The notes under the pieces are model-generated. The model was given only the letters and a program-made list of their open reading frames with translations. It made no database searches and was not told the origin of the DNA. The translations under genes were made by a program, and so were the position numbers. From Acidobacteriota bacterium (GTDB lineage: Bacteria; Acidobacteriota; Terriglobia; Bryobacterales; Bryobacteraceae), in assembly GCA_018268715.1 (NCBI GenBank), contig JAFDVZ010000016.1, positions 124,001 to 188,000 on the forward strand: a stretch of 64,000 nt of DNA, written 5' to 3'. Every line of letters begins with the position of its first letter. Position 1 is the first letter of the stretch. Shown here piece after piece: positions 55,390 to 63,048 of this stretch.

Positions 55390-55731
55390 ATGAACTCTTT
55401 GATCCCCGTGTACCACGCCGACGGTAGTCTCTACGCGTGGGCTTCCGAACAGCGGTTTGCGCGGCTTCAGGCGGCCGGAATGCTCGCCCGGGTGGTGCGC
55501 AAACGGAAGGGCGCGGTTCAGCGCGCGATTCTCTTTGTGCGCTCTGGCGAGGCGAAGCCGCTCATGAGCGCTGTTGCGGGCACTCGGTACAGCGTCAAAG
55601 AGCACCTTGAGCACGGGCAGGCCTGGGATCTCAAACACCTCGGCGGCAATTGCCGGGATACGAGGTACGCACCAGACGAACTGCGTGAGGATTTCCTGCG
55701 CGTGGTGAGGGATTGCTCCAGAAACGCATGA
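55390..55731 (+). CDS. small island protein, function unknown
   Basis: 113 residues starting at ATG 55390 (MNSLIPVYHADGSLYAWASEQR); GTG 55378 is also possible. A basic segment RVVRKRKGAVQRA (about 36-48) and a following hydrophilic part (YSVKEHLEHGQAWDLKHLGG) suggest a nucleic-acid-associated protein, but I do not recognise the family. Its stop overlaps the ATG of a 52-residue gene (ATGA), implying co-translation. Confidence 0.55.
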   Translation: MNSLIPVYHADGSLYAWASEQRFARLQAAGMLARVVRKRKGAVQRAILFVRSGEAKPLMSAVAGTRYSVKEHLEHGQAWDLKHLGGNCRDTRYAPDELREDFLRVVRDCSRNA

Positions 55732-55886
55732 AAAGTCAGCAGCGACAGGTTGGTGGGCGCTTCATTGCGCGCGCCCGTGGAGCCTTCGTTCGAAAAGACG
55801 ATGGACGGCGCCTTGTTAAGCCGAAAGGTACTTCCGAGCGGCTTTCGGCGGCGCGTGGACCTGTAGCGCAACGTCGCTTGCGATAG
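55728..55886 (+). CDS. very small basic island peptide, coupled to the preceding gene
   Basis: 52 residues (MKSQQRQVGGRFIARARG..., ending QRRLR then TAG at 55884-55886). Its ATG overlaps the TGA of the preceding gene (ATGA, 55728-55731). It is strongly basic, rich in Arg/Lys, with no membrane segment. The overlap is the main support; function unknown, possibly a nucleic-acid-binding accessory peptide. Confidence 0.4.
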   Translation: MKSQQRQVGGRFIARARGAFVRKDDGRRLVKPKGTSERLSAARGPVAQRRLR

Positions 55887-55941
55887 CGCGCAAAAGAGGT
55901 GGTCAGGTGGTCACCATGGCGCGCCACCTGGCGGCGGTACG

Positions 55942-56324
55942 GTGCTACCAGAAAACTGGGTGTTCACCCGGACGGACGGCAGCGGTCTGCCGCTTTGGGA
56001 CTCGGGTGTGCGACAGGCGTTGAAGCGGGCGGCGGAGGCGGAGAAGTGCGATTTCCCCGGCCTCGGCCCTCACTCCTTCCGGCGCGCCAACATCACACAT
56101 GGCGGCAGGAAGTCGGCGGCTCCAGCATCGAGGCGTCGAAGATCGCCGGACACAGCACGATCAGGATGACCGAGGAATACACGAAGATCCAACTTGCTCG
56201 CCAGGAAGAGCTGACCCGCCTAATTCAGGACAAGTTGGCCCGCGTTGGCCAGCAGCCGGCCGTGCCGTCAGGATCGGCCCATGAACTGGCTGACGTCGAT
56301 ATGGCGTCCGCGCTGTTGCAGTAG
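55942..56324 (+). pseudogene. tyrosine recombinase (phage integrase), truncated and frameshifted
   Basis: The C-terminal catalytic half of a tyrosine recombinase: VFTRTDGSGLPLW, GPHSFRRANIT with the HxxR box, then IAGHSTIRMTEEYTKIQ containing the H-to-Tyr nucleophile region. The two parts lie in different frames. At 56094-56099 there is (CA)3; removing one CA unit restores a continuous NITWRQEVGGSSIEASKIAGH reading. The N-terminal part with the first catalytic Arg is missing, so the gene is dead. It is the likely former integrase of the island inserted in tRNA-Ala. Confidence 0.8.
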
Positions 56325-56347
56325 ACTATTGGCCGCATGCAACTTAA

Positions 56348-56632
56348 TCAGAGATGGTCACCATCTCCAAGCAACTTCTGGTATTGCTCGCGGCTCATCG
56401 GGCAATCGACAAGATCAAGGAATTGGACTTTTGAGACGCGGACCTGCCTTGCCATTTCCTTCAACAAGCCATCCCCAAGATCCTTAGTGCTGCCGTGGCT
56501 CGTCTTGGTGCGAACGGTCGTCTTCTTCCCGTCCGAGGTCCAGTAGAAGAACCAATGATGGTCGCCATCGTCTTGGTGAAAGCCCTTCTTCTTTAGGGCG
56601 GCTTCAACATCCCGCTTCGCCCTAACCGGCAA
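56348..56632 (-). CDS. HicA-like mRNA-interferase-type toxin
   Basis: 94 residues using TTG 56632, with AGAGG 6 bases upstream; TTG 56656 would give a longer form. The HicA-like double-stranded-RNA-binding fold is suggested by DVEAALKKKGFHQDDGDHHWFFYW (His in the GDH position), GKKTTVRTKTSHGSTKDLGDGLLKEMARQ and the C-terminal FLDLVDCPMSREQYQKLL. The latter tail is longer than in small HicA toxins. The start lies inside the end of the upstream 358-residue gene (11-base overlap). No HicB is present, so the upstream gene may hold the antitoxin role (inference). Confidence 0.65.
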   Translation of the reverse strand: MPVRAKRDVEAALKKKGFHQDDGDHHWFFYWTSDGKKTTVRTKTSHGSTKDLGDGLLKEMARQVRVSKVQFLDLVDCPMSREQYQKLLGDGDHL

Positions 56633-57698
56633 CTGGAACCTCTTCCATGACGGCAAGGAGGCGGCGTTTCAGATCCAGCGCCTTCGGGGAAAGATCCGCA
56701 TCCGATGCTTTCGCGTAATGCCTCCAGACGACGACAAGATCTTCAGCCACCTCATCGAGCAAGTCACTGACGGTACCGGCAAAGGCGTCTAGTCCAAGAC
56801 TTGGGTCTTCGATGCTGACAAACTGAGGGTTGTCATCGTTCAGGCGCGGCTGCAGGCGCACGGCCTCCTTGAATCTCAACCGCACGCCCTGGTGCTCCAC
56901 TTCGTTCACTTCCAACGGCGAAAGATCGAGTGTCCCAATTGACTCAAGGTCAAACATGTTCTTGATCTCACTATTCTCGTCGCGGGAAACTCTCCCAGTG
57001 ATCTGGATCGTTGAGCGGCGGTTCTCAAGAAGCAGGTCTTCCATCGCGTCCTGGTACGTCACCCTGAGCTGACGGGTCGATCCGATTGGCAGAATCGTGA
57101 TCTGATGGTCCGCGAAATTGATTTCGATCAGTTCGCCGTTGACCGTTTCCCGATCCGGCTCGGTCTCGGTTGGGGTATACATCTTGCGTACCAAGCGCTG
57201 CCAGTTGTCGTCCATCCGGACGGTCGTACCATTCCGCGAGAGATCAAGCTTCCAGCCACTCCCCGGCTTTGGAGCCAATTGTTGGAATGCGTCCACGACA
57301 CGTTTACGGATGGCCGTATCCGGAAGGAATAGCGCCACTCTGTCGCGCTGTTGAGACTGCAGTGCACCAGCGACGCCTTCAAACGTGCCGAGAACCTCGT
57401 TGACTTGATCAATGGTCGCCAGTTGGGGTTGGGCGGATTCGACGAACGCCGGGAGAACATAGCTACCCGGCTGAGGGACCTCGCACTTCAACTGGTATCG
57501 TTGCTCGATCTCAGCGGGAATGCGTGCCCTGCTTTTGATGTCCTTCTGCTCCTTTGCCAACGCGATCAGCCAGATCGCCCGCTGGGCCCCTTCCAATGTC
57601 TGAATGAGCACGGAGGCCGGGACGGCAGGTGTGGCGTCAGCGGCCCGCGCAAAGCGGAACTGCAATCGCCGTCCTTGGTCGTCTGCTCCCGACATCAC
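56622..57698 (-). CDS. unknown 358-residue partner of the HicA-like toxin
   Basis: GTG start 57698 with GGAGG 9 bases upstream. Soluble, no signal peptide. N-terminal helical part (SVLIQTLEGAQRAIWLIALAKEQKDIK) and a long beta-rich middle (GELIEINFADHQITILPIGSTRQLRVTY, then RRSTIQITGRVSRDENSEI), ending with acidic helices (GTVSDLLDEVAEDLVVVWRHYAK). I do not recognise a family. Its 3' end overlaps the HicA-like start, so the two are co-translated, resembling a toxin-antitoxin pair with an unusually large partner. It could also be an independent effector. Confidence 0.6.
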   Translation of the reverse strand: MMSGADDQGRRLQFRFARAADATPAVPASVLIQTLEGAQRAIWLIALAKEQKDIKSRARIPAEIEQRYQLKCEVPQPGSYVLPAFVESAQPQLATIDQVNEVLGTFEGVAGALQSQQRDRVALFLPDTAIRKRVVDAFQQLAPKPGSGWKLDLSRNGTTVRMDDNWQRLVRKMYTPTETEPDRETVNGELIEINFADHQITILPIGSTRQLRVTYQDAMEDLLLENRRSTIQITGRVSRDENSEIKNMFDLESIGTLDLSPLEVNEVEHQGVRLRFKEAVRLQPRLNDDNPQFVSIEDPSLGLDAFAGTVSDLLDEVAEDLVVVWRHYAKASDADLSPKALDLKRRLLAVMEEVPVAG

Positions 57699-58158
57699 TT
57701 AAACACTCCTCCTTCATCTTAATCGCCTTCATGAACACACGGCGGCGATTCTTCGTTCTCGCGCACGGATAACCATCGTATCGGCTTTCGGGTCAGCTTG
57801 GTACAGCCCTCCCCGCGGGATGGCAGCGGTCTTCCTCTCTCGCCGGACGCCTTCTTCTCCAGGAAGCACAGTTCAGTGGTTGACAGTATCCACAGCCGTG
57901 GCCCCCTGCACTTCGGGTGGGCGCCTGCTCCTGATAAGGAAGTGTCTTGTTGTCTTCTCAGCCAGACAACTTTCAGAGCAGCGGGCAACCACGCGCGCGG
58001 AGGGTATGCAGGGGACGGCTGTCGATGTGGAGTCCCGGAGTCCGGGCGGAGTCCAGACGCCAAATAGCCGCCCCGTGGCGTCCACCGGCGTCCAAACGGT
58101 CAGGCCGCAAGTCTCTTGTTTTCTGTGGGAGTGCCTGCAAGTGATTGATATTTCTTAA
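57699..58158. other. right end of the island, no gene seen
   Basis: 460 bases with no convincing gene; short overlapping frames on both strands have no recognisable motifs. It includes the second copy of the imperfect repeat (58034-58058) and further GTCCA-type words (58070-58100) that may be recombinase-binding remnants. Confidence 0.4.
58034..58058 (+). repeat. imperfect direct repeat near the island ends (copy 2)
   Basis: Matches 53702-53726 at 21 of 25 positions (CCCGGAGTCCG and GTCCAGAC shared). It lies ~100 bases inside the right attachment remnant. Possible arm-type site of the island recombinase; low certainty. Confidence 0.4.
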
Positions 58159-58202
58159 ATGGCATGGAGGAGGTCGAGAGTTCGGATTTCTCCAGATCCA
58201 CC
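58159..58202 (+). repeat. attachment-site remnant: diverged copy of the tRNA-Ala 3' end
   Basis: 40 of 44 bases match 53612-53655 of tRNA-Ala, covering the anticodon loop end, anticodon stem 3' side, T-arm and acceptor 3' strand (ATGGCATGGA, then GAGAGTTCG, then CTCCAG). Mismatches at 58169, 58185, 58188 and 58196 would break base pairs of a tRNA, and no 5' half is present, so it is not a gene but the distal att site of the island. Confidence 0.85.
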
Positions 58203-58305
58203 CGAATTCTTCCGTTCGGCGCCAGGACGCCGTCCCCCAGATCTCTCGTCGAGCGCCAGTGCGACAGAACTCTAGTGAAGGAATGCCGAGGCGCTCCAAG
58301 CCCAA

Positions 58306-61300
58306 TCAGCGCACCGCCACCGTCACCGTATTCGACTGCACTCCCCCAATCGTAAGCGTCAACGGGACCGCCAATCCCGCGCCCACCCCAGACGGAATCT
58401 GCACATTCACCTGGTACTCGCCGACCGCGCCAGGAGCCAGCCCGGAAAACAGAACCGTCGCCTGCAACCCGCCGATCGACACACTCGGCGGCGTAGTAGT
58501 CTGCGAAACAGCCGTCAGCGACGAAGGGTTTCCCGTGGCGGGAGCATTCCTCACCGGTCCCAACCCCGTGCAGTAGATCTGGACAACGCTTCCCGCGGTC
58601 ACCGGGTTACCCGGTTCCACCAGACGGTACGACGAATCGAGAATCGCCCCTTGCCCTTCGCTATTCACCATGAAGATTCCCGGCGAGTAAGTAGCCAGCG
58701 TGAGCGTCTGCGGCGGGCCGGCCACGCCATTCAACACCGCGCGCACCTGAGCGTTCGGCCGGCCTGCCAATTCCCACGGAACCTGGAAGTTCACCTGCCC
58801 GGCCGAAACGTACAGCAGCGGGACGCCACTGCCCTCCGCCTGGACCTCCAGTCCCGAGAGCATGACGGGCAACGGCATCCCAACCGGCTGATCGGCCGGA
58901 CTCACGCCGAACCCTCCCACCAGCGTTGCCAGACTCCCTGGACTCACCGGCCCCGCGGCGAAACTGGCGCCATTCGCCGCGCCACCGGGGCGGACCGACG
59001 GAATCCATGGTCCGGAGAACGGCGCCACTGCCCAAACGGCGCTCCACCGCCCTCCCAACGTGACATAGAGCCTCCCGGCGGGATCGGATACTATCCCGAG
59101 GATGTGCGCCAGCCACGTGCTCGTCGCGACGCCCCCGTCTCCCAGTTCACAGCAGTCCTGAGGGCCCGACGAGCCCGCTGCCACGGTGCTAATTCCGTTG
59201 GTGATCCGGCTCACCACGCCGATTGAGTCCGTGATAAACAGGTCACCGGCCGCATCTGTGGTGAGCGCGTTCGCCCTGTAAGGCATCGTTGAGATGGTCC
59301 CATTCGACACCTTGCGGATCCCCCTGGTTTCTGCAATGTAGACGCTTCCCGAGTTGTCGACGGCGACCGCGTTAGGCTGGTTCAGAATTGCTGACGTCGC
59401 GGGTCCGCCATCGCCCGCCGGCAGGTCCGGCGACGATCCGCATTGCCCGGCAAACGTCGAGATCACTCCATTGCTGACTTGACGGACGCAATTATTCCCG
59501 CCATCGCTGATATAGAGGTTCCCCGCGGAATCCACCGCCAGGGCGTTCGGCCCGTTCAGCAGCGCCTCGCTCGCGGGACCCGTCAGACCGGCAACCCCCG
59601 CCGTTCGAGTCCCCGCTATGGTGGAGATGGCCCCGTCCGGCGATACCCTGCGCACCCGATGATCGCCCGCTACTGCGATATACAAGTTGCCTTTGCCGTC
59701 GACCGCGATAGCGGAGACGTACCCGCCCAACCCGGCGTTCAGCGCAGCACCGCCGTCCCCGGAGAACTCAGCGGTCCCGGATCCCGCCACCGTCGCGATG
59801 TTGCCGTCGGGAGTCACCTTACGAATCCGGTAGTTTCCCGAGTCCGCCACATACAGGTTCCCGGCGGGGTCGAGCGCCAGCGCGCCCGGTCCCCTGAGCA
59901 GCGCTTGGGCCGCCGGTCCCCCGTCGCCCGCGAATCCGTAGCTATCCTTGAAGCCCGCCACTCGCGAAAATCGGTAGACCGGCTGGCCATTTGTGGTGAA
60001 CGATCCAATCGCTGACTCGGCCGTTCCCGAACTGTTCCTCGCCACCACCTTCCAGTAATAAGTCGTATTCGGCGCCAGGTTCGGCCAGCACCGGGATCCC
60101 TGGACTCTCCCCCAAAACGGTGGTGGCGACGTCGTCCCGAGATAGACATCGTACGACGCGGATTTGGATTGTGTCTGACTCCAACTCAAAGCGGTGCTCA
60201 CCGGCACATCGCGACCGCTCGCGGACGCTGAGAGTTCGGGCGCCGACGGAGGTTTCGCGACGACGGTTACGTTCACCGTCGCCGACGTCGAGGCGAAGTA
60301 TCTCAGACCCCCGCCATATCGCGCTACGATGGCGTACGAACCCGGCGGGAGGTCCAGGCTCGCGGCATACTTCCCGGCTCCATCCAGATTGGCGGCCTGC
60401 GTCCCGAAGAGGGCGACCGTTCCCGGCGGGACGTTCCCGTCAGCCCCTTGTACAGTCCCGCTTACGTTAACGGTGGATCCCTCGGTCACCTGCGGTGACG
60501 AGATGCTCAGCGTCGTCGTGGTGGCCACGTGGAAACCCAAAATGAAGTTAATGGCGCGCAGCGACCCCAATCCCGTGACTAGGTCGTACCCGGCCCCGGC
60601 GCTATATCCCAACCACCCGTCCGAGCAATCGGGAGCGCCGTCGCGGCACGGAACCTTGTTGTCTCCGCTGGTGATGTCATGGAAAATGTTCCCGGAGGCG
60701 TCGTGCGCCGCCATCGCGTAAAGGGATGGATTAATGTTGCCGAATCCCGGAGGAGTAATCGGCGTTCGACCGTTGAGGCGCCCCGCCAGCGCGAGTATTC
60801 CCGCAAAAACAGGGGCTGCGAACGAAGTGCCGCCGGCGGTGTACTGCTTGCCGCCGCTAAATACGATATATGGATCGTGGGACGGGGAGGCGGCCAGGGC
60901 GAGATCCGGAACGTTCCTCGCTCCATTGTCCGGAACCCCCAGCCCCGTTTGCCATTCGGGTTTCGGATACAGGGTGCTAACGCCCCCGCCGCTTGCCAGC
61001 AAACTTCTCGACGACGGAGTGTTCCACGCGACCTCTGGAATGTACCCACAAGCGGAGACAAAATTCGATGTTTGTGAGCACCAGTACATGGAACCGCCCG
61101 TTGTTCCCTCGTTGAACTCGGTTCCGCCAACGCCGGTGACCTCGGGTAGGGAAGCCGGAAACGAGACGGCAAGTCCTCGAAATGCGGGAAAATTGGCGTA
61201 GTCGCACGTCGCCGCACCTGCGTCGCCGGACGCCGCGATCCATGTGATCCCTTGCGCGTTGGCCTGCTGCGCCAGGTCGCGTACGGCGGCCGCCGCTGGC

Positions 61301-62247
61301 GGCGGGACGTCCGGTTCGCAGAGGCCGTAGCTGAAACTCAGGATGGGAGCGAGGTTCTTGTCGACGATCTCCTGTGTCGCGTCGAACACGTTCTTCGCAT
61401 AAACGTAGGTGATATTCGCCACGCGCGCCACGCCGCCCGCCCATTCGATGTCAGCGTCGGCTTCCAACATCGCGCCGTTCAAGTCCTTGCCCGGATCGTC
61501 GCCCACAAGCAGAACCTGTGGATCGTTCTGGGGAAGCCCGAATGTGCTCTGGAAGCGGCGGATGTCGTCTAAGTCGATGGCGGATTGTCCGGCCACGGCG
61601 ATGCCTTGCGCATCGGGGAATCCCATGTAGTAATTGCTGAGGTCGTAAATGCGTGCAATGTCTCCCGGCGAAAGCGAGTGAGTCCCGTTGGACGAGGTAT
61701 ACATCGGCAGGAATCGCCGGGAGGGTTCGAGATAGAAGTCGTCCAGGCCGCTCACATCGCGGATCACCCCGGCTAGCTCGGCGGGCATCGCCGGAGCCCG
61801 CGTTGGCGCGAAATGAAGTCTCCCGCCCGCCTGATACCGTCGGATCTCAATCCGAAAGGCGTCCTGCGCCTGCCCTGCGGTGCCGCTGAACACGATCCAG
61901 CCCCTGCCTCGCGCCGTCGATTCCACCGTGAAACCCTGGGATTCGAGCCATTGCGTAGCCCGGGTCAGTGTCTCCGGAGAGGCTCCGAAGCGCGCGCCGA
62001 ACTCCTCGGGAGTCAACCAGCGCCGGAAGTTCGCTGAGGTCGGATCCTGTTGCTCTCTAAGCATCCGGTCCAGCGCCGCCTGTCGCTCAGCGCTTCGGCG
62101 CAATGTAAGAGTCATGTGGGACAGTCGCCTTGTCTTGTCGATCGGCCCGCGGTCATCATCGCGGCGGATTCTGGGATTCAATGACTGCGCCGCGAGGCTG
62201 CATGGCGGCAGGAGCGTAACGCACAGAACAAGAACAAAACGCTTCAC
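58306..62247 (-). CDS. secreted sedolisin (S53) with NHL-like repeats and Solibacter C-terminal domain
   Basis: About 1313 residues using GTG 62247, which gives a clean signal peptide (KRFVLVLCVTLLPPCSLAAQ); TTG 62286 adds 13 residues. Order: pro-kumamolisin activation domain (LDRMLREQQDPTSANFRRWLTPEEFGARFG), S53 protease with Glu/Asp in MLEADADIEW, oxyanion Asp in AASGDAG, Ser in GGTSFAAPVFAG and calcium-site DITSGDN/GYDLVTGLGS. Then Ig-like repeats (~540-720), an FnIII-like domain (~640-720), NHL-like repeats (DGGPAAQALLRGPGALALDPAGNLYVADS and following) and the TIGR03437-like Solibacter C-terminal domain (GAANGASFAAGPVSPGSLATLVGG to IGGVQSNTVTVAV). An acid-type exoprotease is likely. Confidence 0.88.
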   Translation of the reverse strand: MKRFVLVLCVTLLPPCSLAAQSLNPRIRRDDDRGPIDKTRRLSHMTLTLRRSAERQAALDRMLREQQDPTSANFRRWLTPEEFGARFGASPETLTRATQWLESQGFTVESTARGRGWIVFSGTAGQAQDAFRIEIRRYQAGGRLHFAPTRAPAMPAELAGVIRDVSGLDDFYLEPSRRFLPMYTSSNGTHSLSPGDIARIYDLSNYYMGFPDAQGIAVAGQSAIDLDDIRRFQSTFGLPQNDPQVLLVGDDPGKDLNGAMLEADADIEWAGGVARVANITYVYAKNVFDATQEIVDKNLAPILSFSYGLCEPDVPPPAAAAVRDLAQQANAQGITWIAASGDAGAATCDYANFPAFRGLAVSFPASLPEVTGVGGTEFNEGTTGGSMYWCSQTSNFVSACGYIPEVAWNTPSSRSLLASGGGVSTLYPKPEWQTGLGVPDNGARNVPDLALAASPSHDPYIVFSGGKQYTAGGTSFAAPVFAGILALAGRLNGRTPITPPGFGNINPSLYAMAAHDASGNIFHDITSGDNKVPCRDGAPDCSDGWLGYSAGAGYDLVTGLGSLRAINFILGFHVATTTTLSISSPQVTEGSTVNVSGTVQGADGNVPPGTVALFGTQAANLDGAGKYAASLDLPPGSYAIVARYGGGLRYFASTSATVNVTVVAKPPSAPELSASASGRDVPVSTALSWSQTQSKSASYDVYLGTTSPPPFWGRVQGSRCWPNLAPNTTYYWKVVARNSSGTAESAIGSFTTNGQPVYRFSRVAGFKDSYGFAGDGGPAAQALLRGPGALALDPAGNLYVADSGNYRIRKVTPDGNIATVAGSGTAEFSGDGGAALNAGLGGYVSAIAVDGKGNLYIAVAGDHRVRRVSPDGAISTIAGTRTAGVAGLTGPASEALLNGPNALAVDSAGNLYISDGGNNCVRQVSNGVISTFAGQCGSSPDLPAGDGGPATSAILNQPNAVAVDNSGSVYIAETRGIRKVSNGTISTMPYRANALTTDAAGDLFITDSIGVVSRITNGISTVAAGSSGPQDCCELGDGGVATSTWLAHILGIVSDPAGRLYVTLGGRWSAVWAVAPFSGPWIPSVRPGGAANGASFAAGPVSPGSLATLVGGFGVSPADQPVGMPLPVMLSGLEVQAEGSGVPLLYVSAGQVNFQVPWELAGRPNAQVRAVLNGVAGPPQTLTLATYSPGIFMVNSEGQGAILDSSYRLVEPGNPVTAGSVVQIYCTGLGPVRNAPATGNPSSLTAVSQTTTPPSVSIGGLQATVLFSGLAPGAVGEYQVNVQIPSGVGAGLAVPLTLTIGGVQSNTVTVAVR

Positions 62248-62286
62248 GGCGTGAGCAGATAGGGCGGATGTCTTGGTGTGGGGCAA

Positions 62287-63048
62287 GATGAGACTCGTTG
62301 ATAAGGATAGTATCAGAGTCGAACATCCGATTTAAGTTGGCCGGAGAAAACGCCGGGATAGTCTATCTCGAAGTTAGGGTCTGGACCTATCAACTAACGC
62401 TTCCCGTCGCCCTCAGTTACTGTGGTGGAGACGCTCGCCCACATCTCGCCGCCACGAAGTTATAACCCAGCCGAGTTAAGGGGTAACGTGGCGAAAAACC
62501 CGTTACAGGGGCGTTTTGCCCTCCGAACGGATACCCCGGAAATCGGCGTTCACAGAAAATCAAAATAAATATCTCCAATAAATGCAATAACTTCGGAAAA
62601 GTGGCTCCCCCCGGCTTCCCAAACCACCCTTTATCCTGAAAGTGGAAGCAGGAATGTCGGAATTCCCAATCCAGGCCCCGCGCTGGAGGTCGCTCGACTC
62701 CCGCCGCGCTCCCACTCGCCGTCCGGCGAGCCCCCACCCTCCGGCAAGCCCCCACTCCGCGCTCGCATTATTCCCCTCTGCCACCGACCCCAGGTGCTGT
62801 GTGGTGAAAACCGACGAAGCCAGTCTCCCCCTCGGCCCCCAAGACTATCTTGTAGAAACCAATGATGATCCTTGGGGAATGGCTCACTCGAAATGCCCGG
62901 ATTACGAAACGAACCCATACGCCGCCTCTGAGCCACCGCGAAAGGTGTACTCTCCCTCCCCGCCACCGTCAGGACTGCCAATAGCGGCCACCCACCGCCG
63001 TGCAGTAGGATCAGGGTTACTGCCAATCGCGAGGACATTTAATTAAAG
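62287..63048. other. intergenic region without recognised genes
   Basis: About 760 bases between divergent exported-protein genes. Frames present on both strands have Pro/Ser/Arg-rich, motif-free translations and are judged non-coding. It contains a two-copy tandem repeat (62722-62757) and A/T-richer stretches near 62550-62600 and 63035-63048 that could hold promoters. Confidence 0.45.
62722..62757 (+). repeat. two-copy 18-base tandem repeat
   Basis: TCCGGCGAGCCCCCACCC (62722-62739) is followed directly by TCCGGCAAGCCCCCACTC (62740-62757), 16 of 18 identical. Non-coding context; no known role. Confidence 0.6.

Larger units (their letters stand above)
53612..58202. mobile_element. decayed integrative island in the tRNA-Ala 3' end
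   Basis: A ~4.5 kb segment bounded by the tRNA-Ala 3' part (53612-53655) and an imperfect direct copy of it (58159-58202), 40 of 44 bases identical. Such tRNA-end duplications are left by tyrosine-recombinase integration. Inside are a degenerate tyrosine integrase, a TIR-like gene, a HicA-like toxin with partner, and unknown small genes, while the flanks are ordinary exported-protein genes. The base composition of several internal genes looks less GC-rich than the surroundings by eye. The island is probably no longer self-mobile because the integrase is broken and the right end has diverged. Confidence 0.8.

Noticed and set aside
57719..58085. Small open frames in the right end of the island
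   Set aside because: Several short frames overlap on both strands with no motif, ribosome site or conserved look; left unannotated.
58159..58202. A second tRNA-Ala gene
   Set aside because: Only the 3' part of a tRNA is present and several changes break base pairs; it is better explained as an attachment-site copy.
62722..62757. Start of a CRISPR-like array
   Set aside because: Only two directly abutting 18-base units without spacers; a simple tandem duplication.
62642..63046. Open frame in the spacer before the last exported-protein gene
   Set aside because: Pro/Ser/Arg-rich translation without motifs, no ribosome site, and it ends just before the true gene; considered non-coding.
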